From NCBI RefSeq assembly GCF_024437745.1, contig NZ_JANFNY010000020.1, positions 1 through 64,000 on the forward strand: a stretch of 64,000 bases of DNA, given 5' to 3'. The position numbers and the translations under genes were made by a program. This stretch comes from Roseomonas sp. GC11 (GTDB lineage Bacteria > Pseudomonadota > Alphaproteobacteria > Acetobacterales > Acetobacteraceae). Below the pieces are notes generated by a model. The model saw only the letters and a program-made list of their open reading frames with translations. It was not told the origin of the DNA and made no database searches. This document shows, piece by piece, positions 8,323 through 16,732 of this stretch. Position 1 is the stretch's first letter, and every line of letters starts with the position of its first letter.

Positions 8323-9405
8323 ATGATCACCGATCGTGTTTCCCCGAGCGGCGTGGCGATCAACCGCCAGAACAACCTGACGCGGCTGCAGAACGAGCTG
8401 GCGACGCTGACGGCCGAGATGTCCTCCGGCCGCAAGTCGGACCCGACGCGCGAACTCGGCGTCGGTGCCTCGCTGCTCTACAAGCTGTATGGCGATGTGC
8501 AGCAGGGCGAGGCCATCAAGAACTCCACCAGCCTCGCCGGCAAGCGCATCGAGGCGATGCAGACGGCGCTCACCCAGGTGGGCGACCTGATGGACCAGAT
8601 GTCGCCCGAGATCCTCAAGACGGATTCCCTGAAGGGCAATGGCTACACGATCATCGCCAGCAATGCGCGCGAGATGCTGGGCAGCATGATCGACCTGCTC
8701 AACACCAGCTGGGACGGGCAGAACATCTTCGGTGGCACCGACAGTTCGCAGCCGCCGCTCGCGAATTCCTCCACCCTCCTCGACTGGGCGCAGACCCAGC
8801 TCGATGACGCGGTGACAGCCGCCGGCGATGCGCTGGACGAAACCGAGGCGGCGGCGCTGATCACCACCTTTGACACCATGTTCGCCAACGAGACGCGCGA
8901 CACCAGCAATTCCTTCTACGGCCTGGTCTACCAGTCCACCAGCCGCACCTCGATGGGCAGCAGCGCGGACCCTGAGTCGGACACGGATACGCTGATCCGC
9001 ATCGGGGCTGGCGAGACGCTCAGCTACAATGTCCGCGCCGACAACCAGACCTTCAAGGATGCCTTCAAGTCGCTGGCGATCCTCTCGACGCTGGACGCCT
9101 CCTCCAGCGAATTGTCGGAGGATGCCAAGACCGCGCTGATCGACGAGGCGGGCGAGCTGATGCGCGGCGCGCGCAGCCAGCTCACCGTGCTGGCCGGCGT
9201 GCTCGGCGGCAAGCAGGAGCGGCTGGAGAAGGTGGCGACCATCCAGGACAAGGCTGTGACCGCCGCGACCGCCCAGATCAATGATCTGGAAGGCGCGGAC
9301 TATTACACCATCTCGGACAAGGTCAGCACGCTGCAGATCCAGCTGAACGCCACCTATGCGATCACCGCCAAGCTCGCTGAGCTGAGCCTGGTGAACTACC
9401 TCTGA
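8323..9405 (+). CDS. flgL: FlgL-like hook-filament junction protein 3
   Basis: 360 residues. It is flagellin-like at the N-terminus (INRQNNLTRLQNELATLTAE, then MSSGRKSDPTRELG) and at the C-terminus (LQIQLNATYAITAKLAELSL), with NIFGGTDSSQPP, a motif typical of FlgL (FaGT..d.pP). FlgL is the second junction protein and binds FlgK on one side and flagellin on the other. It directly follows flgK with a 23-base gap. Confidence 0.9.
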   Translation: MITDRVSPSGVAINRQNNLTRLQNELATLTAEMSSGRKSDPTRELGVGASLLYKLYGDVQQGEAIKNSTSLAGKRIEAMQTALTQVGDLMDQMSPEILKTDSLKGNGYTIIASNAREMLGSMIDLLNTSWDGQNIFGGTDSSQPPLANSSTLLDWAQTQLDDAVTAAGDALDETEAAALITTFDTMFANETRDTSNSFYGLVYQSTSRTSMGSSADPESDTDTLIRIGAGETLSYNVRADNQTFKDAFKSLAILSTLDASSSELSEDAKTALIDEAGELMRGARSQLTVLAGVLGGKQERLEKVATIQDKAVTAATAQINDLEGADYYTISDKVSTLQIQLNATYAITAKLAELSLVNYL

Positions 9406-9442
9406 GCAGCCTGTCACCGCATCAAGGACGGAGAAGCCGGAC

Positions 9443-9796
9443 ATGACGACCCAGAGCACCCTGCAGGCGGCGGAGGAAATCCCCTTCATCCCCATCGCGC
9501 TGGAGGAGGAGGATATCGCCGCCTATGCCAGCATGGCGGAGGCGCTGGGCTGCAGCCTGGAGACCTGCGCCGAGGGCTTCATGCTGGCCACGCCCGCGGC
9601 GCGCGACACGGCGGCGCAGCTCTGGGGCTGCCTTGTGCGGCTGCGCGAGGCGCGGCCGCTGCCGCCCGAGGCGCGCGCGCTGCGCGATGTGCAGATCCAC
9701 GAGGGGGTCGAGGCGCTGCGCAGCCTGATCGGCCTCAACCCCGACGTCATGTCGACCGCCACGCTGGCCGCCGCCGGCCTGCGCTACCGCGCCTGA
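9443..9796 (+). CDS. Hypothetical protein between flgL and flgI
   Basis: 117 residues, not recognised. It is mostly helical and acidic at the N-terminus (IPIALEEEDIAAYASMAEAL), with two cysteines (GCSLETC), and looks soluble. The gaps to flgL (37 bases) and flgI (11 bases) suggest co-transcription with them and a flagellar accessory role, which is inference from position alone. Confidence 0.75.
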   Translation: MTTQSTLQAAEEIPFIPIALEEEDIAAYASMAEALGCSLETCAEGFMLATPAARDTAAQLWGCLVRLREARPLPPEARALRDVQIHEGVEALRSLIGLNPDVMSTATLAAAGLRYRA

Positions 9797-9807
9797 AGGG
9801 ACGGGCC

Positions 9808-10923
9808 ATGCCGCGCCGCCACCCGCTTCTGCTGTCCTGCCTGGCCCTGCTCGGCCTGCTGATGGCCGCGCCCGCCATCGCGCAGGTGCGGCTGAAGGAC
9901 GTCGTCTCGATCGAAGGGGTGCGCGGCAACCAGCTCGTCGGCTATGGGCTGGTCATCGGGTTGCAGGGCACGGGCGACCAGCTCCGCAACAACCCCTTCA
10001 CCCAGCAGAGCCTTGCCGCGATGCTGGAGCGCATGGGCGTCAATGTCGCCGATGCCCGCGTGCAGACCAAGAACACCGCCGCCGTCATCGTCACCGCCAC
10101 CCTGCCGCCCTTCGCCCGGCAGGGGACGACGCTCGATGTGCAGGTCTCCTCCCTCGGCGATGCGCGCAGCCTCAATGGCGGCACGCTGATCGTCACCCCC
10201 CTGCTCGGCGCCGATGGCGAGGTCTATGCCGTGGCGCAGGGCTCGGTGGTGGTGGGCGGCTTCCAGGCGGGCGGCCAGGCGCAGACCATCACCAGCGGCG
10301 TCACCACCCAGGGCCGCGTGCCCGGCGGCGGCATGGTGGAGCGCGAGGTGCCGGTGGATATGCGCAATGTGGAGAGCATCCGCCTCTCGCTGCGCTCGCC
10401 GGACTTCACCACGGCGGTGCGGGTGGAAGAGGCGCTGAACCGCCGCTTCGGCGCCGGCAGCGCCACGGCGCTCGACCTCGCCACGGTGGAAATGCGCGTG
10501 CCGCCGATGTTCCAGCAGCGCCTGCCGGGGCTGGTGGCGCAGATGGAGGCGCTGACGATTCAGCCCGAGGTGCCGGCCCGCGTCGTGGTGGATGAGCGCA
10601 CGGGCACCATCATCGTCGGTGCCCAGGTGCGCATCGACCCGGTGGCCATCACCCATGGCAATCTGGTGATCCGCGTGACGGAAAGCCCCATCGTCAGCCA
10701 GCCCAACCCGCTCGCGGGCGGGGAGACGGTGGTGGTGCCGCGCACCAATGTGGAGGTGGACGACCAGCGCGGCCGCCGCCTGGCCACGCTGCCGCGCGCC
10801 AATACGCTGAGGGATCTGGTGGACGGGCTGAACGCGCTGGGCCTTGCGCCGCGTGACCTGATCTCGGTGCTGGTCGCGCTGAAGGCCAGCGGCGCGCTAC
10901 ACGCCGACCTGCACTTCATGTGA
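9808..10923 (+). CDS. flgI: FlgI, flagellar P-ring protein
   Basis: 371 residues with a cleavable signal peptide (LLLSCLALLGLLMAAPAIAQ, about 1-27). The mature protein begins VRLKDVVSIEGVRGNQLVGY and continues with GLVIGLQGTGD and NTAAVIVTATLPPFARQGT, all diagnostic of FlgI. The C-terminus has LVDGLNALGLAPRDLISVLV and ALKASGALHADLHFM. FlgI forms the periplasmic P-ring around the rod; its usual chaperone FlgA and the L-ring gene flgH are not in the window. Confidence 0.97.
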   Translation: MPRRHPLLLSCLALLGLLMAAPAIAQVRLKDVVSIEGVRGNQLVGYGLVIGLQGTGDQLRNNPFTQQSLAAMLERMGVNVADARVQTKNTAAVIVTATLPPFARQGTTLDVQVSSLGDARSLNGGTLIVTPLLGADGEVYAVAQGSVVVGGFQAGGQAQTITSGVTTQGRVPGGGMVEREVPVDMRNVESIRLSLRSPDFTTAVRVEEALNRRFGAGSATALDLATVEMRVPPMFQQRLPGLVAQMEALTIQPEVPARVVVDERTGTIIVGAQVRIDPVAITHGNLVIRVTESPIVSQPNPLAGGETVVVPRTNVEVDDQRGRRLATLPRANTLRDLVDGLNALGLAPRDLISVLVALKASGALHADLHFM

Positions 10924-10972
10924 GGCCGGAAGCTGAAGTCTGAAGTCTGAAGGCTGGGGCGCCGGCGGCGCC

Positions 10973-11314
10973 TCAGCATTTCCCTGCCCGGCCGTTCCAG
11001 CCGGGATGCGCGAGCTCCCCCAGATGCTCCTCCAGCCCCGCCTCGCGCAGGGACTGGATGCTGGCCCAGCCGCCCGGGCGGTCGATCTTCACCGGATACA
11101 ACGCCAGCCCCGCTGTGCGTTCATCCTCTGGCCAGCCGCCTTCCCAGACCTCCACATGCCAGCGGGCCAGGGCCTCGCTGGGGAAGGTGGCGACCGCATC
11201 CCGCCCGGCGGCGTTCAGCTTGGACCAGTAGGACAGGCTGGGGGTGCGTCCGACATAAAGCCCCAACGCCGTGTGAACGACGACGAAACCCTGGCCGAAA
11301 TGCGCGCTCATCAA
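10973..11314 (-). CDS. Hypothetical protein
   Basis: 113 residues, convergent with flgI. Unrecognised. It begins MMSAHFGQGFVVVHTALGLY and contains several tryptophans (SYWSKLN, WHVEVWEGGWPEDERTAG) and basic and acidic patches, with no signal peptide or membrane helix. The second methionine (11311) is an equally good start. A TCTCA/TGAGA palindrome lies 84 bases upstream. Confidence 0.65.
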   Translation of the reverse strand: MMSAHFGQGFVVVHTALGLYVGRTPSLSYWSKLNAAGRDAVATFPSEALARWHVEVWEGGWPEDERTAGLALYPVKIDRPGGWASIQSLREAGLEEHLGELAHPGWNGRAGKC

Positions 11315-11397
11315 TTCCCTCTGTTCCGGTAACAGGGCACGTGGCCCGGCACCGCCGCATCATGCGCGGAAAGAGAATTCTCTGAAACAGCTACAGT

Positions 11398-11414
11398 GTC
11401 TCAAATGATGAGAC
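11398..11414. promoter_or_regulatory. GTCTCA-N5-TGAGAC palindrome
   Basis: A 17-base inverted repeat with 6-base arms, 84 bases upstream of the minus-strand gene starting at 11314. Similar palindromes occur at 63041 and 63281 near the second flagellin. An AGAGAATTCTCT palindrome lies close by at 11372-11383. Confidence 0.45.
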
Positions 11415-11431
11415 TATAGATCATTGGGGGA

Positions 11432-11803
11432 TCATCGCACCGCGCCGACGCCATCCCGCCGCCACCCATCGCTGAAGAAGGGCCGCGCGCCCTGCGCCGC
11501 CTCGCCCGTCAGCTCGGCATGGGCCTCCCGCGCCGGGGCGAGGGTGGCGGGGGCCGCCATCACGGGCGCCGCCGCGGCAGCCTCCGGCAGGCCCAGCGGA
11601 TCAAAGCCGCGGACATCGAAGCTGCTGGCATGAAGGTGGCGCACATCCAGCGGCGGCACGCCCTGGCGCGCCATCGGCTGGTGCCCGGCCTGATGCCCTG
11701 TCTGGGGCATGGTCTGGGGCACGGTCTGGGGCATGGTTTGCGCTGGGGCCAGGGTGGGCAGCAGGGCCAGTCCGCAGGCAAGGGCGAAGGGGCCGGGGCG
11801 CAT
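11432..11803 (-). CDS. Hypothetical small exported protein with MPQT repeats
   Basis: 123 residues from the ATG at 11803 (five codons upstream there is another ATG at 11818). A signal peptide is clear (MRPGPFALACGLALLPTLAP, cleaved after AQ). It is followed by short near-repeats (TMPQTVPQTMPQTGHQ) and a proline/alanine-rich region. No enzyme motif is visible. It is probably a periplasmic protein of unknown role. Confidence 0.6.
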   Translation of the reverse strand: MRPGPFALACGLALLPTLAPAQTMPQTVPQTMPQTGHQAGHQPMARQGVPPLDVRHLHASSFDVRGFDPLGLPEAAAAAPVMAAPATLAPAREAHAELTGEAAQGARPFFSDGWRRDGVGAVR

Positions 11804-12058
11804 GCGGGCATCCTCCATGACGGGAGATCCGGGGGGGACATGCCGTCCTGGCGGCCTGTCCCTCCTGGAACAGGCGGCGCGGGCGCGCGTTGCGGGCGCC
11901 TTGTTTTTTCTGGGTCTTTATAGCACCGCCGGACGCTTAGGCGTTGTTAACCATCGGTGCCTCATACTCCTTCCATTCGCTGAATCGCGGAACGCCAGCC
12001 AGAACGGCGGAGCGACCTGCTCCACTCTGACGTGCCCGCCCAGGACATGGATGAACCA

Positions 12059-12727
12059 ATGTCACTCGGCCTGACCCTGTTGCTGAACGCCGCCAACGCT
12101 GCCCTGGACCAGCTGTGGCATTCGCGGATGGAGCGTGACGCGGCGGTGGTCGTGCCGGACTATCTGGACCCGGGCCTGTTGCCCCCTCTGGAGAGCGCCC
12201 CCCCGGCGGCGGAGGAGAGGGTGCGGGCGCATCTTCTGCGGATTGGCGCGCAGATGCGTGGGGTCGGGCTGGCGGCGGTGGCCGAGGCGGTGTTGCAGGC
12301 CCGGCTGGCCGGTCGGCGCCAGGCGGCGCTGCTGGCCCTGGCTGGCAGTGGTGACTGGGCGGCGGTGCCGGGCCATCCCGCCCTGCGCCAGCGCGCCGCC
12401 GCCGATGGCAGCATCTACCTGCTGGACAGCCGCGCCGCCGGCGGGGCAAGCCACGCCCCGCATGCCATGCTGGAGCAGGAGCAGCGCCTCTGGGTGCTGC
12501 CTGCCCCCACCGCGTCCTGCCCGGCCACCCCGCCGGCCCTGGAGCGCCTGAGCGCCCCGGACTGCCTGTCGGTGGAGGCCGCCCTGCGCGATGTGGTGCT
12601 GGCCCTGCAAGCCGAGGGCGAGGCCACCTTGGCGGCCGATGTGGCATCCCTGGCCGGTGCGGAGAGCCTGTCCTGGGCCGTGCCCGCGCCGCTTCCCGCC
12701 GCGGCCCTGGCCCCCGCCGCCGCCTGA
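12059..12727 (+). CDS. Hypothetical alanine/leucine-rich protein
   Basis: 222 residues from the ATG at 12059; an in-frame ATG at 12032 would add nine. Unrecognised. It begins SLGLTLLLNAANAALDQLWH and is rich in Ala and Leu throughout, without a convincing membrane span. The central stretch AAADGSIYLLDSRAAGGASH looks folded. The gene is monocistronic and ends at a strong hairpin shared with the convergent protease gene. Confidence 0.6.
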   Translation: MSLGLTLLLNAANAALDQLWHSRMERDAAVVVPDYLDPGLLPPLESAPPAAEERVRAHLLRIGAQMRGVGLAAVAEAVLQARLAGRRQAALLALAGSGDWAAVPGHPALRQRAAADGSIYLLDSRAAGGASHAPHAMLEQEQRLWVLPAPTASCPATPPALERLSAPDCLSVEAALRDVVLALQAEGEATLAADVASLAGAESLSWAVPAPLPAAALAPAAA

Positions 12728-12772
12728 CGGGCGTGGCCGTGCCGCGCCACGCCCCCTGACAAAAGGTTTTTG

Positions 12773-12793
12773 GTTCTTTTTCCCAAAAAGAAC
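12773..12793. terminator. Bidirectional terminator hairpin
   Basis: GTTCTTTTT and AAAAAGAAC form a 9-base stem with a 3-base loop between two convergent genes (stops at 12727 and 12812), with A/T runs on both sides. The same core recurs at 30403-30424. Confidence 0.6.
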
Positions 12794-12811
12794 TTTTCTT
12801 TCAGTTCCCTT

Positions 12812-13648
12812 TCAGCAGGCGATCCGCTTCACCCCATCCGCCGCGCGGCGGCGCACGGTCTCCCAATCCACCGGCCCATGGCTGGCGGGGGCACGGAACA
12901 TGGGCACCACCCCGGCGCGGCTGAGGAATTCGCGCAGATCGGCGAGCGGCACGGCGGAGGTGAACCCCGTCCCCCCCGCATAGACCACGCCGACGACATT
13001 CCCCGCCCCATCGAGCACCGGCCCCCCCGAGCTTCCCCCGGCGGCCATGGCGTCGATTTCCAGCCGCCAGCGCAGGCGGTCGGCCTTGTCGGCGCCGAAA
13101 TAGCGCAGCCCATCTTCCCAGTTGGCTTCCACTTCCTGCCCGTTGCGGTCGGTCATGACGAAGCTGACGGCACGGCCGGCCTCCGGGTCATGCACCGTCA
13201 GCGCGGCGCGGCGCAGCTGGCCGTTGCTGGCCTGCAGGGCGGCCGGGCGGCCGGCGGTGGCCGGGTAGCCCATCACCATCACCGGTGTCCCGCGCGGCAG
13301 GCGCGGCGCGGCGGAGAGCGGCAGGGGCGCATCGCCATGCCAGGCCGGGCCGGCGAGCAGCGCCAGGTCATTGCTCGATTCATCGGCCAGGACGCGCCAG
13401 GGGCCGGGCTGGCCGGAGACTTCCACGGGCAGCCCCTCCGCCCGGCAGCGCAGCACCACATGGGCATTGGTCACCAGCAGCCCGGGTGCCACCTGGAAGG
13501 CCGAGCCGGTGCGGTGCGCGCCCGCCGCCCAGGGCGTGCGCGCCGTGGGCCGCGCCCCGGTGCCGGACACCGCCTGCGCGCCGCCCCAGAGCGCGCCGGC
13601 GCCCGTCACCACAAGTCCCGCCAGCAGCCAGCGCCGCCATGCCTGCAT
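12812..13648 (-). CDS. Trypsin-like serine protease, exported
   Basis: 278 residues. An N-terminal hydrophobic segment (RRWLLAGLVVTGAGALWGG) acts as signal peptide or anchor. The chymotrypsin-fold triad is visible: His63 in LVTNAHVV, Asp94 in SSNDLALL and Ser207 in AAGGSSGGPVLDGAGNVVGV. No PDZ domain follows, so it is shorter than DegP/HtrA proteins. The reading frame continues upstream, but this ATG is the first with a hydrophobic leader directly behind it. It is divergent from fliJ. Substrate unknown. Confidence 0.85.
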   Translation of the reverse strand: MQAWRRWLLAGLVVTGAGALWGGAQAVSGTGARPTARTPWAAGAHRTGSAFQVAPGLLVTNAHVVLRCRAEGLPVEVSGQPGPWRVLADESSNDLALLAGPAWHGDAPLPLSAAPRLPRGTPVMVMGYPATAGRPAALQASNGQLRRAALTVHDPEAGRAVSFVMTDRNGQEVEANWEDGLRYFGADKADRLRWRLEIDAMAAGGSSGGPVLDGAGNVVGVVYAGGTGFTSAVPLADLREFLSRAGVVPMFRAPASHGPVDWETVRRRAADGVKRIAC

Positions 13649-13664
13649 TGGAGTCTCGCCATTT

Positions 13665-13673
13665 TGCGAAAAA
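13665..13673 (+). promoter_or_regulatory. TGCGAAAAA element upstream of fliJ
   Basis: Motif copy in the divergent gap between the protease and fliJ, sense to fliJ and 72 bases before its proposed start, the same spacing as at flgB. Confidence 0.5.
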
Positions 13674-13736
13674 CGGATAGAATCACTATCATGCCGCCCC
13701 CACCCCGCCAAGCGGCTTGAGGAAGAGGAGGACACC

Positions 13737-14147
13737 ATCAAGGGTCTGCCCTTGCTGATACGCCTCGCACGGCAGGAGGCCGATGCCCGCCGCCTCGCGG
13801 TCGCGCAGGCCGAGCACGCGCGCATCGCGCAGGAAGCCCATCTGGCGGCGCAGGACGCCCAGATGGCCGCGGAGGCTGAGCGAGCGCGGGAAGGGCCGGA
13901 CAGCATGGCCCTGTGGTCCCGCTGGATCGGCGCGGCCAGGCGGGAACGGCAGAAGCGCGAGCAGGCGCTGCTCCAGGCCCACCTCGCCGAGGAAGCCGCG
14001 CGCGAAGCCCTGCGGGAGGAATTCGCGCGGATGAAGCGGCTGGAAATCGCCCAGCAGCAGCATGAGGACGCGGCGCGCCTCGTGGCGGCGCGCAAGGCCG
14101 AGCAGCGCAGTGAGGAAACTGAAATGCTGAAGCGGCAGGGGCGGTAG
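13737..14147 (+). CDS. fliJ: FliJ-like flagellar export chaperone
   Basis: 136 residues, almost entirely one charged coiled coil (RLARQEADARRLAVAQAEHA to QQQHEDAARLVAARKAEQRS), the size and character of FliJ. FliJ binds the FliI ring and FlhA. No ATG, GTG or TTG lies at a sensible place: an AGGAGG site at 13726-13731 is followed 5 bases later by ATC (13737), which I take as a rare start. TTG at 13752 is the alternative and would lose five residues. The gene stands alone, far from fliI. Identity rests on length, composition and context. Confidence 0.7.
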   Translation: MKGLPLLIRLARQEADARRLAVAQAEHARIAQEAHLAAQDAQMAAEAERAREGPDSMALWSRWIGAARRERQKREQALLQAHLAEEAAREALREEFARMKRLEIAQQQHEDAARLVAARKAEQRSEETEMLKRQGR

Positions 14148-14178
14148 GAAAAAAAGAAAACAAAAAAGCAAAAGAAAA

Positions 14179-14204
14179 GTGCGGGGGAAGGAATTCCCCC
14201 GCAC
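14179..14204 (-). terminator. Terminator hairpin with GGGGGAA/TTCCCCC stem
   Basis: GTGCGGGGGAA and TTCCCCCGCAC form an 11-base stem with a 4-base loop. On the minus strand it is followed by a T-rich run, so it ends transcription of the ParB-like gene; T-rich sequence also follows on the plus strand after fliJ. The same hairpin type recurs at 56918 and 60811. Confidence 0.65.
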
Positions 14205-14228
14205 CCCCATCTTTTTTCTGTCTGTTGG

Positions 14229-15968
14229 TTACAGACGCTCGAGGTCGGGCTTGTCCTGGAAACGCTTCCAGGCGCTCAGCAATTCCCGAAGCTGCTCATC
14301 CTGGCTGGTACGCTCGCGGCGCAGGATCTGCATGCGCTTGCGCAATTCCAGGATCAGGTGGCCGCGCGGCAGGTCGGCGCCGGTTTCGAAGCGCTCCAGG
14401 AAGATGCGGCCCAGCTCCGGGTCGTCACGCTCGATGCAGTAGGCGGCGTAGGCCAGCACCGAACCACGGCCGAACTCGATCATCTTGCGGCCGAAGGTGC
14501 GCATCTCCAGCAGGCGCGGATGCTGCTCGACAATGCGCATCACCTCGGCCGGGGTGGGCTTGGCGTTGCGCGTCCCAGGCGGCTTCAGCTCGCGCTTCCA
14601 CAGCAGCACGGCGGCGGCGGCGATCAGCGGCTTGTCGCCGAAGCTCTCGAAGGCGGCGCCGAGCTGCGGGCCCTTCTTGGCGTGGATGTCGTAGGTGGCG
14701 TAAGCCTCCTCCGGCAGGCCGCGCATCACCGGCACCTCGATCGCCTCGCCCGCCAGCAGCACGGCGGAAAGGCGGTGCTGGCCGTTCAGCAGCCGGCCGG
14801 AGCGGCTGAAGCAGATGGGCTGCGCGTTCATCATCCAGTTGCCGGCACGGATGTCGCGCGCGATGGCATCCACATGCGCCGCCACGATCTTGCGGTTGCG
14901 CGTGTTGTGGGTGAGGTAGGCCTCCGCCATCTCCGGGGTGATGGTCTCGATGGTGAGGGGGAAGACGTTCTCTTCCTTCGAGAGCCGGTCGACGGCGGCG
15001 CGGAGCTGCTGGGCCGTCTCCTCCGTCTCGCCGGGCAGGCCGGGGTCGTCGAGGCCGCGATAGCTCTCCAGGCGGGGGAATTCCTCGCCCTTGGTCGGGT
15101 TGGCGGTCTTGTCGATCCAGGTGAAGCTGCGCGGCTGCTCGCCGGCCATGGTGGCGTTCAGCGCCTTGATGGACAGGGCGAAGAGGGTGACGGGCTTGAG
15201 CCGGGTCGCCGGGTCGCCGCGCGTCAGGTCGATCAGGTCGCGGATGCGCGCGCCCGGCTCCATCGGCGTGTATTTCTCGGGCCAGGCGACGGCGTCGAGG
15301 AAGCGGCGCGTCGCCGCCTTGTCCACGCGGAAGCCCATGAAGAGGAGCGGCGTGCGCACGGCCTCGGAGAGGGTGGTGGCCTCGCTCTCCAGCGACATCT
15401 TCACCGCCTGCTCGAGGTCGGGGTTGGCGCGCAGCACGCGGTCCATGCGCGACCAGGAGGCGGTGCCGGCGCCGCGCAGCATCTTGCCGTCATCATAGCG
15501 GATCAGCTTGACGAGGGCGGATTGCAGGGCATGGGCATGCGGGATGCCGCGCGCCTCGAGCACGCCGGCGAAGGAGCGGCGGCGCTGCTGGTCGATGGTG
15601 TGCAGCACATCATCGGGGATGTTCTGCGCCATGACGGTGAGGAAGGGGACGCCGGCCTTCACGCAGGCGCGCAGGCGCTGCACGCCATCGAGCAGCACGC
15701 CGCCGCGCGAGAGGATGACGGGCATGCCGTTGAGGATCCAGCGGCCCTCGCGCATCGCCTCGGCATAGGCGTTGATGGCGGTGAGGTTGTCGCCCGCGCT
15801 CGGGCGCTTGCGCTGGAGGAGTTCGGTCGCGCCCTGGGGCGTGACGAGTTCGATCGAGAAGCGGGGCCCGTCGGCATTCTTCTGCCCCTGGACCTGGACG
15901 ATGCGGCCCGTCTGCGGCGCGGCATCCGTCCTGGCGGCCTTCCGTGCTGCTCCGTTCATCCGCGCCAT
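14229..15968 (-). CDS. Large protein with two ParB-like (NGQHR-type) modules
   Basis: 579 residues from the ATG at 15968 (others at 15959 and 16007). Two similar modules are visible. Module 1 has YAEAMREGRWILNGMPVILS followed by GVLLDGVQRLRACVKAGVPF. Module 2 has AIARDIRAGNWMMNAQPICF followed by SGRLLNGQHRLSAVLLAGEA and YATYDIHAKKG. The D/N-G-x-x-R-L pattern after a basic-aromatic strand resembles ParB/sulfiredoxin-fold proteins found on phages and plasmids. Module 1 has VQR where module 2 has QHR, so it may be degenerate. Helical domains follow each module. Function unknown; DNA or nucleotide binding is a guess. Confidence 0.75.
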   Translation of the reverse strand: MARMNGAARKAARTDAAPQTGRIVQVQGQKNADGPRFSIELVTPQGATELLQRKRPSAGDNLTAINAYAEAMREGRWILNGMPVILSRGGVLLDGVQRLRACVKAGVPFLTVMAQNIPDDVLHTIDQQRRRSFAGVLEARGIPHAHALQSALVKLIRYDDGKMLRGAGTASWSRMDRVLRANPDLEQAVKMSLESEATTLSEAVRTPLLFMGFRVDKAATRRFLDAVAWPEKYTPMEPGARIRDLIDLTRGDPATRLKPVTLFALSIKALNATMAGEQPRSFTWIDKTANPTKGEEFPRLESYRGLDDPGLPGETEETAQQLRAAVDRLSKEENVFPLTIETITPEMAEAYLTHNTRNRKIVAAHVDAIARDIRAGNWMMNAQPICFSRSGRLLNGQHRLSAVLLAGEAIEVPVMRGLPEEAYATYDIHAKKGPQLGAAFESFGDKPLIAAAAVLLWKRELKPPGTRNAKPTPAEVMRIVEQHPRLLEMRTFGRKMIEFGRGSVLAYAAYCIERDDPELGRIFLERFETGADLPRGHLILELRKRMQILRRERTSQDEQLRELLSAWKRFQDKPDLERL

Positions 15969-16393
15969 GCGCTGCTTGCTCCCGCTCCAACCGGCGGGCC
16001 GATCCATCGCCTCGAGGGAGGCGGCGGGGCTCGGCCACGCCCTGCGTTTAGACTTTTTTCGCTCTTTAATCCATACGCAAAAATAGGTCACGGCACAGAT
16101 CTATTATCAATTTTTCGCAACATCCGGCGCGCGGGCTCCCTGTCCATAAGGGCCATGCGGGCCAGGGCCGGGGTTGGGGTGGCGTTTCCTTTACCATGTT
16201 CTCGATCACTGATGTGGTGATGCGGCGCACATGGTGCTAAAAATCCTTGGCCGGAGTCCGGCCATGCCACGGAATCCGGGGCTGGCGCCGGGCCGCGAGA
16301 AACCGGCGTGGCGAAGCCGATGCGAAGCATGCCGGGCTCCGCCCGCCCGGCGTGCCTGATCCCGTGTGTATCCAGGAAGGAGAACCCCTCCCC
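15969..16393. other. Divergent intergenic region
   Basis: About 425 bases between the ParB-like gene and a small plus-strand gene. It holds a minus-strand TGCGAAAAA element, AT-rich sequence around 16060-16115 and the string GGTGCTAAAAATCC near 16229. No gene was supported. Confidence 0.5.
16111..16119 (-). promoter_or_regulatory. TGCGAAAAA element upstream of the ParB-like gene
   Basis: Reads TGCGAAAAATTG on the minus strand, 151 bases before the chosen start at 15968 and 112 before the alternative at 16007. Confidence 0.4.
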
Positions 16394-16732
16394 ATGACCG
16401 GATCCGCCCCTTTCTTCGTCAATCATACCATCCGCCTGACCCGCACCGAGGTGCTGGAGGCGCTGCGTGGCGCGGCCCTCAACCGGGCGCGCGAGACGCT
16501 GCGGCTGGTCGAGCCGACACCGCGCGGGGTGGAGATGGAAACCCGCCTGCTCTCCGGCGCCATGGTCGAGATCGACGGCGCGGCGGTGATGATCGAGGGG
16601 CGCCTGCCGGAGGATCTGGCCGCGCTGCTGCGCGCCGCGCCGCTGCCGGCGCCGGCCGCCGCGCGCGGGCGGGGCGAGACGCGGGGCGACAGCCCGGCCG
16701 ACCCCTCGGCCGAACCGCTGGTGATGGCCTGA
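16394..16732 (+). CDS. Hypothetical small protein
   Basis: 112 residues, unrecognised. It begins MTGSAPFFVNHTIRLTRTEV and has a compact first 85 residues with alternating hydrophobics (GVEMETRLLSGAMVEIDGAA), then a charged low-complexity tail. An AGGAAGGAG ribosome-binding site precedes the ATG. No membrane segment. Confidence 0.65.
   Translation: MTGSAPFFVNHTIRLTRTEVLEALRGAALNRARETLRLVEPTPRGVEMETRLLSGAMVEIDGAAVMIEGRLPEDLAALLRAAPLPAPAAARGRGETRGDSPADPSAEPLVMA

Noticed and set aside
10929-10955. Short direct repeats of TGAAGTC after flgI
   Set aside because: Only three imperfect 7-base units, not matching the parS-like palindrome; probably chance or minor slippage.
13371-13736. Upstream part of the long frame leading into fliJ
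   Set aside because: It is antisense to the protease gene and the TGCGAAAAA element and Shine-Dalgarno sequence point to a start at 13737.
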